From Catenaria anguillulae PL171 (lineage: Eukaryota > Blastocladiomycota > Blastocladiomycetes > Blastocladiales > Catenariaceae), in the NCBI GenBank assembly GCA_002102555.1, contig MCFL01000318.1, positions 1 to 26,535 of the forward strand: DNA of 26,535 nt, in the 5' to 3' direction. Each line of letters begins with the position of its first letter. The first letter of the stretch is position 1. Position numbers and translations under genes: made by a program. Below, one piece after another: positions 11,001-22,475 of the stretch. The notes under the pieces were generated by a model, which did not search any database, had not been told where the DNA came from, and worked only from the letters and a program-made list of their open reading frames with translations.

Positions 11001-12070
11001 CGGCCGCCACACGCTCTGCCGGCAAGATGTGAGTCTCGTGTCCCGCGAGTGCATAGCCGAATGCCGGCTGTACGACAACATCAAATTCGACGCAGCCACG
11101 GACACATTCGACCACGCGAATCAGCCACGGGTACAAGGGTTTGGACGTGGCGCTCACGAGCGGCGTCGCGTACCAATTGGCTCCTGGGCGAGGGGTTGGA
11201 ATGTGGCTCGATAGGTCGGGCTCCTTGTTGGCCGTGTCTGGCACGTGAAAGAAGTCGGTGACTTGCGAGGCCGAGTTTTCGGCGAGAAACCGCGTCACGA
11301 GCACGTTCGAGTTGGGCAGGTATTGCTGGCGATGCGACGTGGCCTGAGTCGGGTGGATTTGGTAGTAGCCGCCTTTTTCGTGGTCGAGGAGGCGACAGAA
11401 GACCGAGGGAGAATCAAACTGTGCAAGCAAGTTGGCCGACCAACGTTAGTGAAAAGGCATGATGGATCGAAGACAATGAACAGATACAGGAAGACGTATG
11501 TACTTTGGGAAAGCAGAGAAAGTCAATGGATGCGTCTGTTGCGACCAATGCCGCCGTGCGCATGTTGCCAATAAGTCCGTAGTTTTCTGTCGAAATGTGC
11601 CAGTGAGATCGAGCACCCATGAGACACGACCGTCAAATCGTACCGATCGGCAGATATCCCCTGGTCGGCTTACTTTCAGCCTCTGCCTTGCCCTCGCAGC
11701 CGTGACTATCTGCTGCGACGCCCAACGATTTCAAGCACTTTACGTGCTCCTGGACTCGATTGGCCACCCGTTGCCGATGAATGGTCGCCTCGCCGCCCCA
11801 GTCGTCTTCGTTTGCGTGGTCGTCGGATTCGTCGGACGAAAAAGGAGCCGACGTGGGACGGACCTCGCTCAAATGCATGCTAGCAAGCTTTGGGTGCGCA
11901 GATGACGGGCATTCGTCGGCATGTGGGAAGTTCGCGGGTGCCCGTGAATCCTCCGCCGGATCGGACTTGGTCGAACCACGCGCCTGTTCCTTCGTGTCGT
12001 CATGACGCGCGGGATCAGCCTCGGGTAGTATCTTGATGATGGACTTTGCCACAGACGTGGACGATAGCAT
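8063..12070 (-). CDS. GH15 family glucoside hydrolase (glucoamylase/trehalase type)
   Basis: Predicted 1005-aa alpha-glucosidase-type enzyme of the bacterial-like GH15 branch, acting on alpha-glucans or trehalose. Fourteen exons read in frame: 12070-11644, 11586-11504, 11418-10099, 10033-9889, 9821-9715, 9653-9500, 9418-9393, 9327-9288, 9224-9188, 9052-8833, 8755-8619, 8523-8403, 8322-8191 and 8131-8063. Family text is continuous: [151 protein letters not shown]. By family analogy Glu789 (IFEVRG) is the general acid and Glu918 (GEGSF) the base. About 190 Ser/Pro-rich residues (395-585) interrupt the N-terminal domain. The first 138 residues are hydrophilic with no obvious signal peptide, which suggests a cytosolic enzyme. 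Substrate is uncertain. Confidence 0.9.
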
Positions 12071-12430
12071 GGTGAAGGGCGTGGATGGAGCGTATGGGTT
12101 TCGTTGGACGAGCGAATGCCGGGAGGATTGGCACAGTGGGATAGAGAAGCGATGTCGTGCAGTATGGGTGCGGGCTGAGGGCGATTGGGTGACGGAATGC
12201 TCGAGGTCTCGAGTGCCTGGAAACTAGCGCGCTTTTGCTGTTCGAGTCCACTTTTAGATCAGAGGTCTAGTATTTGAATATTAGTGTCCATCATGTCTCA
12301 CCCGCCACATCTTGATGAATTCCATATTGATTTACTTGTTCAACACGTTCGATACACACACAAAAGAAACAGCTCACAGGAGGCCGGTCAGGATTCTCAC
12401 TTTACAACTCGCGCAAACCAGGCTTTTGCT
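12071..12430. promoter_or_regulatory. Intergenic region upstream of the GH15 gene
   Basis: The 360 bp between the 3' end of the unrecognised gene and the GH15 start, both on the minus strand, should hold the GH15 promoter. I saw no RNA gene, repeat or convincing open frame in it. Confidence 0.35.
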
Positions 12431-13949
12431 TCAATGACGTCGCCAACTCCAAGTCCGCCGCCACCGCGTCCCTCGCCTCTGCGCCTTGTCGTCCCCGATC
12501 TCAATGCGCTCAATCATGTCCCTGACCTCAATCGACACCGCCACGGCTACCACCCAATCCTCTTTTGCCAACACAAGCGACCTGCCCATCCTGAAAAAGG
12601 GATCTCCTTTGCCCGCCAGCCTGGCCAATAAAAAATGCACCCACACGGCCATCTCGTAGTACACTAATGTTTGCTCGGTTTTGGGAAGTATCACGCCGAG
12701 GTGCGAAACTAGCCGGTCACGTACGTGGGCGAAAATACGCCGCGATTGCACGTGCAAGAGCATCACATAGGTGGTAAGCGCCGTTAAATCGGCCGTAACG
12801 TGTGCGCGGAGGTGTGTGAGCGATTGGATCAAGGACATGGCGGGTCGGTGCAATGAGGATGATGATGACTGCATGTGGTTGACCTTGCTTTTCTTGGCTC
12901 CTTTGGGCAATCTGGCATTGGTCTTGGTCGTCGCTTGGTGCTGCCGCTGACTTGCGCCTTGATCCGACCCGGGCTCGTCCTGTCGTGCATCGCGGCCACC
13001 GCAGCGGATGCGGTCGGCCACGGCATCTTCCCACCCGCGTGTCGTTTTCGCAAGATTGTCCAATGAGCCGAAAGGCAACCGGCATCAACATGGCACGCGT
13101 CTTCCACAAGCCTGCCTCCCGCAAATTGCTGGAGCCTTTCCTCATATTCAAGTGCTTGGGACTGATGCAAAGCGGGCGCCCTGAGCGAGCCTCGTTGCCG
13201 CTTCCTCGCATTTCTCGGTGAAAGTTGCGATGCATGCGCCGCAGGTCGGACGCGTCGTCGCCGCGCACGATGGTGTACCCTTTGCACGCCTCGGTAGAAT
13301 TGCTTGGCTTGCGACCAACCTGTTCCAATACACCAATAAAGTGCCAAAGTCCGTCCCAGCAGCATCGTGCGCCGGAACGCGGCCTTATGCAAACCATTCT
13401 CCGCAAGTACTGGCGCGAAGCGATTGTGCAACACGCCCAGCCAATGACGCGAGACAGACGGGTTGCTTTTGGCGGTAATAAACAGAGCGAGGTGAACAAA
13501 CTTGCCCGACGTCAGCAGCGCGGGTGGCGGCGCAGAAACGTCCTTGAAAGTGAAAGCGTTGCCGACGTTGGCGGCTTTGAGCGCATCTGCACGATTGTCA
13601 GGCTCGGAATTAATAGGAGCGGAAACGGGAGCAGGGGAAGCAGAGGCAGCCTTGCGAGCTTTGCCCTTGAGTCGGCCAGGTGGCTGCGGGGCCCGGGCTG
13701 TCGGATCTGTTGTTGCAAGTGAATACCCGACGGAGATGGCCTGGCGCCGAGGCACGACGCGAGACGCTCCGTGTTGGCTTTGTAACGCTTGAAGCTGGCA
13801 AACAGTTCGGCCGGCAACGTGGCCATGAGTGTTGGCGATGACAGGGTGGGCGTGGAAGCATTGCTCAAAGTCTTTTCATGTGGATCCATTGTGTGGCCGT
13901 GCAGAAAGCCGTGCAAGACAACATATGTATCATTACAAGTGTGAGGCAT
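12431..13949 (-). CDS. Unrecognised protein gene with disturbed reading frame
   Basis: Not recognised. Protein-like text runs through the whole stretch but in alternating frames. An N-terminal part from ATG 13949 or 13889 includes MATLPAELFASFKRYKANTE. A second frame (about 13740-13335) reads FVHLALFITAKSNPSVSRHW and ends in AAFRRTMLLGR. This is continued in another frame by LWHFIGVLEQVGRK. The last frame (13078 to the stop at 12431) has MPFGSLDNLAKTTRGWEDAV, a basic linker (GAKKSKVNHM), and a helical segment with TYVMLLHVQSRRIFAHVRD and YYEMAVWVHFLLARLAG. At least three frame changes are needed, near 13745, 13330 and 13060-13200, and none shows good splice sites. The FKRY...LLGR pattern faintly recalls PEX11-type proteins, but the C-terminal half does not match them and I do not claim it. 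Either an error-rich stretch over a real gene or a decaying gene. Confidence 0.4.
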
Positions 13950-14216
13950 TCAGAAGCATCAGCGACTATGATCAGTGATCAGTCCTCAACTCCTGATCGC
14001 CAACTTTCATTCTTTTGCGTTCGATTTGCAATTGTACAAGTCATGGACGCAAATGCAGCCAACCAACAGGGCATATGAATGGATTGACCCAGCGCAATCA
14101 CCGCGGACAGCTCGATACCATCGATCCCGCCTCATTGCCGCTCGCATACCCGCCGGCTATAACAACGCCCGGTGATCACGACCCATCCAGCCCTCATTGA
14201 TCCGCCTCCGGTCACT
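13950..14216. promoter_or_regulatory. Divergent intergenic region, unrecognised gene and CEP70-like gene
   Basis: The 267 bp lie between start codons on opposite strands and should contain both promoters. An in-frame ATG at 14172 could make the CEP70-like protein 15 residues longer. TGATCA-rich sequence at 13969-13981 (ATGATCAGTGATCA) is the only small palindromic cluster noticed. Confidence 0.35.
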
Positions 14217-17200
14217 ATGGCATTCAACCCCAACGGCAACAACGGGAACGGCTTGCCCGACGGTGGGCTGCCGTCCATGTACCACTCGGATGTGTCCGAG
14301 TCGCAACTATCCACTCCGCCCAAACCCATCTGTGCGTCGTTGCATTCATGCGATCATCGACCGCATCTCATCCTGCACGCGATGTTACTAAATGACCGTC
14401 GTCATGTATGTCTATAAATGCAAAGGGGATACTGAGCCCGCACAGGGCGTCAACTATGTCCAGAACTTGCTCCAGGGTACTGGACCTGATCACTCAATCG
14501 ATTATGCTGCCTTACGACGTCGTCTTGAGCTGGACGAGTCGGCCGCTAACGTGTCTGAGAGCCCAATCAGCCGAGTTTCGAGCTTTGAGGTTTGTCACGC
14601 TGCACTCATTCTTGTCCCGAATTGTATCCCACGACTCACATTCAAACACTCGACCAGGTTCCGGCTCATTTGCGCCAATACGATACGGTGCCCTTTGATC
14701 AAACCGCCACTGTCCAGTCCTCCCGTTTCCCGCCCTCCCAGGTCCGTGCACCAGTCCCAGACGACCCAAGCATGTCGCGATCAATACATCAGAAACCTCA
14801 AACTGGTGAAAAGGAGCCCGTGCGAGTTCGTTCTCCGTTAGCGTCACGACCCGACCTTGATTTCGGAGCCGATGGGTTCAATCGCATGTTGTCCCTGCCG
14901 CAATCCCCAAATGCTGCAGATTCCGAACGCACTCCTGCATTTTTACCGCCTGTGGACAATCCAATGGCTCGGCAAATGCGGCAAGAGTCCCGCTCACAGC
15001 CGCCGCTGCATTCTTCCACACAACAGCCACCACCATTCAAGACGTCAGACTCTGCCCTGATGCTTCAGCAAGCAAGGGCGCGGGCTGCTGCACGATCACC
15101 TTCTCCTTACCGATCCCAGACACAACCACAGCAGTCTGCACAGCCCCAGCCATCCGCAGCCCGGCCAAACTCATCTGCCGACGACCATCGCAGCTCAGGA
15201 CCACTGCCACCTCCGCCCGAGCCAGCATACACGGAATTTTACTTTCCCTCTCCGTCTCCAACACAACACCGCCGACCCCCTCAATCATCTCAACCTTCCC
15301 AACCAGCACCTTCAACGGCCAACCGTCCAACATGGATCACGAGCCACTCTGCAGTGCCCGGCGCCCCGATCATCCCGGAAGTCGACCTGCACTCTCCTCG
15401 CGACCCACAACGACATGCGACCTTTCACCCGTCCCCACAAATCCACAATCGTACCGCCACGACAACGACTCCATCGTTTACACAACCGACCCCGCTCTCA
15501 TCAACGCTGTCGCCGGCCGTATCTTCAACAAACTCACTCGACTCGCTCGCGCAAGACTCGACTCGTCGCCGGTCGACACGTCTCGAGCCACGGTCACTGA
15601 AAGTTCTCTCGGACTTTCTCGCGTCGCATGGACAACCGCCGTTGCCCGCCAACGTGGTCAACTCACCCATGCCCGAGGGACTGCAAGTCGCGCTCGACTA
15701 TGCCGTGTCGCAGCTTGCCAGCGAGTACCATCGCCGCGGCGACGTGATTCAGCAACTGATGCGGCAAATGTCCAAGTCGGATACGCTTCAAGACACAGTG
15801 TCTGGTGCCAAGCACGGTGAGTCTGCGGACCAGCTCCACAACCGGCTCAACCAAGTCACGTCGCGGTACCGCCGCGCACACAAAGACACACTTCCGAGCC
15901 CCACGGACGCGGCAGCAAATGCAGCAACCAACGCACACATTCGGCTTGAGCAAGTCAAGGCCGAGGCAATGCACAAGGAGGCCGAGGCGAGCTTGCTGCG
16001 GCAAGAGCTACTGGCGCTCACGAAAAAGCAAGAGCAGCAGCAAAAACGCGCACAATCGACGTTTTCCATGGTCCAGTCGCAATACAAGCGGCCGGGACAC
16101 GGTGCGCTTGACAAGGTGACAGCCGAGGTCATGGACGTGTATGAGTCGCGGCTCGAGGGCATGCAGAGGGAGATGGATGCGTTGCGCAAAATGTTGCTGC
16201 GCCAACAAGCGGGTGGCGGGGCGGGCGATGACGACGAGGAACGGTTGGTGACGCCGCCGCCGCTCCGCGACGCCGAGCCGCCCGCAGACCAGTTTTTGCG
16301 GCTCAAGCACACGCTCGAGCAGCAGATATTGTTGCTTCAGAAACGGCTGGAGCAGCAGACGCAGGCCACGGCTAAAGCAGAGGAGGAACGGGATTTGCTC
16401 AAGTTGCAAATGATCAATTTCAACAAGCCACCTGTGCCGTCGTCCTCTTCTGCGGCCGTGGGTGCCAAGGGCAGGTCGGTATCGTCGGCATCGCATGGCG
16501 GCGAGCCGCAAACTGGGGATCCCGATATACGCGCGCACGCGCGCAAGGTGCCTATTGGGACCACGCGCGACTTGATTCGCCGCGACAAGTTGCATTTCAA
16601 GCTCAAACTGCACTTGATTGACGAGATGCCTGCCGACAGTGTGCGTGATTTGCTCAAGGACGTGTGCATTCGGCTGCACTTGGACGACTTGCATCGCGTG
16701 GTGCCTGCGCTCGAGGAGTGTGCAAAAGTCGTGCACATGGTGCCCAAGATGCAAGCGTACATTCGGCAGGTTGACGAGGTGGTTTGGCGTGCAAAGCCGG
16801 TTTGTGCAACCACCGACGGCCAAACCCGCAAGACGGCGCCGTTGTCGATGTCATCAGCCGAGGGATTGCACAAGACAAAGGATACACTCAAGGTGCTACA
16901 CCAGTGGTCGGGCGAGCTGGACGTTCTGAGGCACGTGCGCGAAGTCTTGTACAAGCTGGCGAAGATTGTGGATGTGGATCCAGACATGTTTGACGGGCGC
17001 GGGCTCGGTACGCAGCCGACGGATACGAATGCAGAGTTGCAGCTCATTGAGGAGCTGAAACGGCTGGTTGCCTTTGAGAAAAATACGTTGCGGGTTGAGC
17101 GGCGCGCGGCAAGGGAGGCGGCTTCCGGCAAGGACGGGTTGGCGCCGGGGTTGGATGTTGAGGCGTACCAGCGGATCGTGGCACATTTCTGCAACTTGTT

Positions 17201-17945
17201 TGAGGTTGGGTCGCTTGCGCAGTGTATGCCAAAGCTCAACGAGGTGTTTGCGTTCGTGACCGAGGTTGAGGGAGCCGTGGCCAGGCTGAGGGAGGTGATG
17301 GGATTGCCAGGCGTCAGTGCAGCGACTGTGTTGAATCGGGCGGCGGATGAGTTGGTTGTGCACGTTTCCGAATTGAGTCGAGATGGCGGCGAGTCGAGGC
17401 CGAAAGTGGGACCAATGGCGGATGGGGACAGGCGCAAGCTCGGCCTGTATCGGACAGAGTCCACGTCGCCGTTCAGGTCGTCCAGTGCAGCAGCAACTCC
17501 TGCTGCTCGTGCCGCTGAGGATTCCAATCCCTTTGTCGAAATCGAGTCGGTGAGCGACCATACCGTGCGCCAAACCTCTCCACCACTTCCCAAGCACTCG
17601 TCATCACCCCAAAAACAGGAATCGCAGTCGAACGGTCCCAAGTACGGCTACGGGATGGACGAGCCCGACCTCAATGAGGTGCAACTGCGGCTGTCCAACT
17701 TGTCCATGAGCTCGCTCGGCTCCTTTTCGCGCCGTGGGTCTGAGCTGAGCTCTGCGAGCATCGAGCGCAAGCGGCTGGACCAGATCCGGCAGCTCAACTC
17801 GGCCGACTTGGTGGAGAGCATTGAGCACATTATGGCGCAGTTGGAAAAGGACCAGTTCCCCGAAGAGCGGTACTTTTTGGAAGACGAAGTCTCTGGCCAC
17901 CACGAACGTGATCACGACGAAGGTGGAGATACAACCAGACTATAA
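14217..17945 (+). CDS. CEP70: CEP70-family centrosomal protein
   Basis: Predicted centrosome/basal-body protein, about 1188 aa. Exons are 14217-14331, 14426-14589 and 14658-17945; the first intron is less certain because its acceptor is weak. Residues 95-470 are Ser/Pro/Gln-rich and disordered. Coiled-coil heptads follow (about 15940-16440; LEQVKAEAMHKEAEASLLRQ, then a Gln-rich run). The conserved C-terminal core is at about residues 720-1000: VRDLLKDVCIRLHLDDLHRV, VVHMVPKMQAYIRQV, LKVLHQWSGELDVL, and IVAHFCNLFEVGSLAQC followed by MPKLNEVF and ARLREVMGL. I recognise this order (VPxM, HFxxLFxVxSL, NEV) from CEP70, which in animals binds gamma-tubulin and organises microtubules. It is known from ciliated lineages, which is the main hint of a flagellated fungus. 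CEP70 is normally about 600 aa, so the N-terminal half is extra. The call is by remembered family pattern, not by search. Confidence 0.68.
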
Positions 17946-18200
17946 TTGCAAAGTTGATGGCACGCATTCCCTGACGACCAATACAATTTATTTATTGTCG
18001 GCATCGCAAGTAATGTGCAGAGGCAGGCAGGTATGATGTATATGTGAAATGTACGAAATGTTTGGGTAGGGGGGGGGGGGCGAGATACCTATAACACTCA
18101 AGATTCGCGAAACGACATGGCTCAAAAACAAGGATGGAGGCACTACACAGCTAAAACAAAATGGGATGAAAGTAGTACATCACACAACAGGGGTAACAGA
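17946..18200. terminator. Convergent 3' region between CEP70-like and vigilin genes
   Basis: The 255 bp separate two stop codons on converging genes. At 17987-17996 the sequence ATTTATTTATT gives overlapping AATAAA signals on the minus strand, about 205 nt past the vigilin stop and suitably placed for its poly(A) site, which would make its 3' UTR reach almost to the CEP70 stop. Confidence 0.45.
18069..18080 (+). repeat. Poly-G tract of 12
   Basis: Twelve consecutive G lie between the two converging 3' ends, preceded by GGGTA. The run is the longest homopolymer noticed in the window, lies outside coding sequence and may be length-variable or misassembled. Confidence 0.9.
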
Positions 18201-21200
18201 TCAATCACGGTTGGCACCACGCTCGACCGCCTCCCGAATCATGGATTCGGCCTCGTCCACGTCCTCCTGCTTGGAGCCACGGATGACAATGGTATGACCC
18301 TCACCAGCACGAGGGACATCAATGCGGGTCGAAGTCGCCGCGCGGATCTCGGAAATGGTTTGGCCACGACGACCAATAATGTACTTGTGATGCTGCTGCT
18401 CAATGTCGTCAATCTCCTTGACAACCTCGGGCCCACGGGAAGCGCCGTGGCCTTGCTGCTCGCGTCCGGCAACGGGCGCGGCATCGAGGATCACTTGAAT
18501 GTCGGCAAGCACCTTGTCGACCTTGTCCTTGTCGCCACGAATGGTCCACGTCTCGTCGTCCTTGTCCGACACCTTGTTCTTGGGGGGTGTCGTGAGCTGG
18601 ACACCGGCCGACCGGATCTTGCGCAGCTCGGCGGCACCCTCAATCAAGAAGGCTCGCTTGTGCGAGGCGGGGATCACAATCTGCTTGGTGTACGGAACCT
18701 TGGCCATCATGGCAGCAATGCAAGCCTCGACAGCCTCGGGCTGGCCGCGAATCACAATGGTACCCTTCTTTTCGGCACCGGTCAAGTCCTCGCGGTCCTC
18801 GGGGATCGGGTACACATCGGCTCCCTCAATCTCGCGGTGAGATTGGTTGAAATCAATCGACACCTTGTGTGCGGATTGCAGCTCGCGAACACCGGAACCA
18901 CCGGCTCCAATGAGCGGAGGGAACACGGACGTGGGCAAGTACAGCAAGGTGGTGGTCTCGGCCTGGAGCTCAGCTACCTTGGCCTCGAGCGCCGTCTTGA
19001 CCTTTTCGACCAAATCAGCCGTCTCGGCCTTGATAATGATCTCGTCGCCAGCCGACTTGGGGAACTTGACATCCACGTGCTCGGACGATGCGGACCGGTC
19101 AGAATCAAGAGCGTAAATGGTGCGCACGAGCGCCTTGACCTCAGCCGAAGCACTGGTGGGGGCAGCGGCAGGCTTCTTGGACGACTTGTGTGCGGCGGCC
19201 GCAGCCTTGTTGAACGGAGCAAGCAACTCCTTCAACACGCTGCCACCGGGACCAATGAGGCGGCGGTGCAAGGCACGCGGGACCTCCAACTTGGTCGACG
19301 GCCACGTCATGCCGGAAATGCCCATGGCGACAACAAGCTCCTTAATGACTTGCTTGGCAAGCACAACCTCGTCCTTTGTGCCCACAAGAGTCACAGTCTC
19401 GGTCTCGTCCACGTCCACGTCCTCGCCTGACGCGGGCGTACCAGCACCGCGGGCGCGGTTGGGCGGCAAATCAATCTTGGCACCAGTTAGTTGCTTGAGC
19501 TGCGTGATGCGTGCGCCACCCTTACCGACCAAGGTCGACACGACAAACGCGGGGATAGACAAGGTCTCGGAATAGTTGTTGGCCTTTTCGTACTCGTACA
19601 ATTCGACAATTTCCGCAACGGCCTCCTTGACGCCCTTCCTGCCACCACGGACGGCAATAGCGTTCTGGTCCTCGTTGGATCCCGAACGCGGGAAGTCAAT
19701 GCGCACGGCGTACTTTTCCTCCAAACGCTTGACGTACTTGCCCTTCTCGCCAATGATCTTACCATGGTACTCGTTCGGCACCTTAACGACCGAGTTAGTA
19801 AAGTCGGCAAGCTCGGCCACCTTCTTTTCCAGAGCGGCCTTGACATGTGCCACGGCCTCTTGGGTACCACGCAGGGACACCTTGACCGAGTCGCTGCCCT
19901 CGGCGTTTTGGCCAATGTCGAGCTTGTTGATGCCGACGTGCTCACGGAACGGCGCCAAGTTGGCACCACCGCGGCCAACCAATTGCGGGGCAAACTTGGC
20001 GGGGATCATGAATTCGGCCTCATAGTTGCCCATGATTTCGGCGTGTTTGGCTTGCTCGCCAATCTTCTTCAAGTGGGCAATCACGGCTTGCACCTCGGAC
20101 TTGATACCGCGCACAAGCACCTCGTCGGCCTCGAGGGCAACGGGCACCTTGTCGGACGTGTTGGCCTTGTTGGGGCCAGTACCCAGGCGGATGATGAGCG
20201 GCACCTCGGGCGTCTTTGAGAACTCGGCGAGGATGGCGTTGAGCTTGACGCCCTTGGATCCGACAAAGTAGCGGTGGTACTTTGCGGGGATCGAAATGCG
20301 GTCCGTGGTAAAGTCGGCCGCGAGGTGCGCCGCCTTGAGCACATCCTCGGCAACCTTGGCCTTGATGGCGGGCGCGGGCGAGTTGGTGTGGCCCTTCTTG
20401 GCCGACGTCGGGCCGTGGTTGGGGTCAAACACGACCAACGTCAACTCATCGGCAAACTCGGCGTTGGAGAGGTACACCGTGTCGAGCACGAGCGGCTTGG
20501 GGGAGCCGGCAGCCGCCAACTCTTCACGGGCCTTGGCAAGTGCAGTCTTGACCTTGGAGTGCTTGAGCATTTCTTGCGCAACGGGGACAATGTTGTAGAA
20601 GAAGGTGCCCTTTTCCTTGAGGTACGCGGCGAGCTGGTTCTTGCACGCCTCAACGGACTGCTTGGACGGGCCGGCAACTTCGAGCACATGCTTGACGCCG
20701 GCATCGGCGCCACGAGGGAAGAACACTTGCGCACCGGTTTCGGCCTCAATGGCCTTGATGGACTTGCGGTCGTTGGCATTGAGGTATTGAGCGTACACAG
20801 CTGCAGTGTTGGTCGACTTGGCGCCGGCAACGTACGGGGACAGATCAAAGTCGGCGGCTTGCACACTGGTGGCCTTGGCCATGACAATTTGCAGGGCAGC
20901 GGGGAGTTGGGCGTTCGGGCCACGGACGAGCACTTGGTTGCTGGCATCGGACGCGGGCGGGAGTTCGACAATGCAGCCGGTGGAGGCAAGCAACTCCTGA
21001 ACCGAGGCGCCGCCAAGGATAAACTTGTGCTTGCGCTTGTCAACCGACATGGCCAACTCGCCAATGTTGTCAATCAAGTCTTCAGCAATCGACTTGATGG
21101 CAGCAACAGCTTGGAGAACATTGGCTTCCTCGCCCTTGATGACAATCAATTCGGCGTGACGCGACGGGGTGGCACGCTCAGCTTGCAAGTAGGCCGGCGG

Positions 21201-22475
21201 CGGGATGGCGATCTTGACATCATAGGTCGCCTCGAGCTCGGCGACCTTGGAGCCATTGGCACCAATGAGGAAGGGGTACAGCGTAGTGGGCACGGTACGA
21301 GTCGACAATTGCGCGCACTTGATGGCAACTGGTGGCCCACAATGGCCAAGATTTCAGCCTTGGCGAGCTCCAAACCTTGAGCATCACCAGTCAGCTTGAC
21401 AGTGGTGGTAGGGTCGGCGGATTCGTCGTCGAGGATAACGCCATCCTCTTGCTCCTGCTCCTCCTGCTCGGATTCCTCGTCCTCGGGCTTTTCGGCCTCG
21501 GCTTCGGCATCAGCAGATTCGTCAGATTTGGCTTGCTTGGCAGAGGCAGGCTTCGCGGTGTTGCGCTCCATGTCGATACTGACTTGTGTGCGCTGGGAGA
21601 TGCCCTGGATGGTTTTGCCGCCCTGGCCGACGATGCGAGCGCGCATGTTGGATGGAATGCTGATCGTGGCCGTCATCTTAAAAAACGACCCCCAAGATAC
21701 ATTAAGTGAGTTACTGGTCGATTCGATTGTCACTGGACAAACCGTACCTTGGGCGTCACACGAGCAACCAACATCCTCTTGGCTAACTCGACACTCTCCA
21801 CAGTGGGGCCACGCGCCGTAAACACCACCATACCAGTGCCAGCACGCTTGGACATGGCCAACTTTGTCTGGGTCCTGGACTCGATAAATTTGACTTCACT
21901 GCGCAACGCATCCGTGGGCCCGGACGCCGTGGGCGTCATGGTGGGCACAAAGTCGGCCATTTCTACAGTCACAGTCGACGAATGCTCCACAGCCTTGCGG
22001 GCCGCAGCGGGGGTAGCACGCGACGTGGTCGACGAAGCGATCGAGGCCACATTAGAGTACGCAGAGAAGAGCGACTTGGGCTTGTTGGCCGCAGCGGCGC
22101 CTCCACCGCCAAGCGTCGGGAAAGCCTCGGCCGAAGTCAAGTCCACCTTTTTCGCGGCAGCGGCACCAGCCGATCCAGCCTTGTTGCCCTTGCGCGCCGA
22201 GGAGGGCGACGGCGAGCGACGACGGGCCTGGGCAAGGCGCTTGAGTTCGAGTTCGAGTTCCAAATCCAATTCGGGAGCAGCCGCGAGCAAGGCCGAGGCG
22301 GCGTCCGACGAGGGCAAGCCAGACAGGTCCACATCATTGTCGTTTCCGAGTCAAGGGCTGCAACGCCGGCGGCGGCGGCCGAGGCAGCGGGCGCATCGGG
22401 GTCGTCGTACGTGGGGTTGCCAGCGGCGATCGAGGCACCGTGGACGAGAAGGTCAGCGGCGGCGGGGTGCGACAT
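18201..22475 (-). CDS. SCP160: Vigilin/Scp160-type multi-KH RNA-binding protein
   Basis: Predicted ribosome- and ER-associated mRNA-binding protein, about 1400 aa. Exon 1 is 22475-21748 and exon 2 is 21676-18201, with a 71-nt intron joining VTPK to MTATISIPS in phase 0. About fourteen KH units can be counted. Nine keep a GxxG loop (GQGG, GANG, GSKG, GRGG, GEKG, GKGG, GPGG, GAGG, GRRG) and about five are degenerate (for example LGGAS and FLIEGAAEL), as in vigilins. The N-terminus (about 100 aa) is Ala/Ser-rich with an LELELELK stretch coded by three GAGTTC repeats (22243-22260, read on the other strand). An acidic EEQEQEDG linker separates the first two GxxG KH units. Two single-base frame breaks are needed, near 22346 (LDS/GNDNDVDLSG) and near 21325 (ILAIVGH/IKCAQLSTRTV). 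The 3.1 kb below 21308 are clean. Confidence 0.9.

Noticed and set aside
15788-17641. Minus-strand open frames of 174-434 codons
   Set aside because: They overlap the CEP70 coiled-coil and core exon and have Ser/Cys-rich shadow composition.
18117-19430. Long plus-strand open frame of 437 codons
   Set aside because: It is antisense to vigilin, Leu/Gly/Asn-rich and without family signal. The minus strand carries continuous KH repeats, so this is a codon-bias shadow.
20274-21380. Plus-strand open frame of 368 codons
   Set aside because: Also antisense to KH repeats of vigilin, low-complexity Gly/Leu/Val composition.
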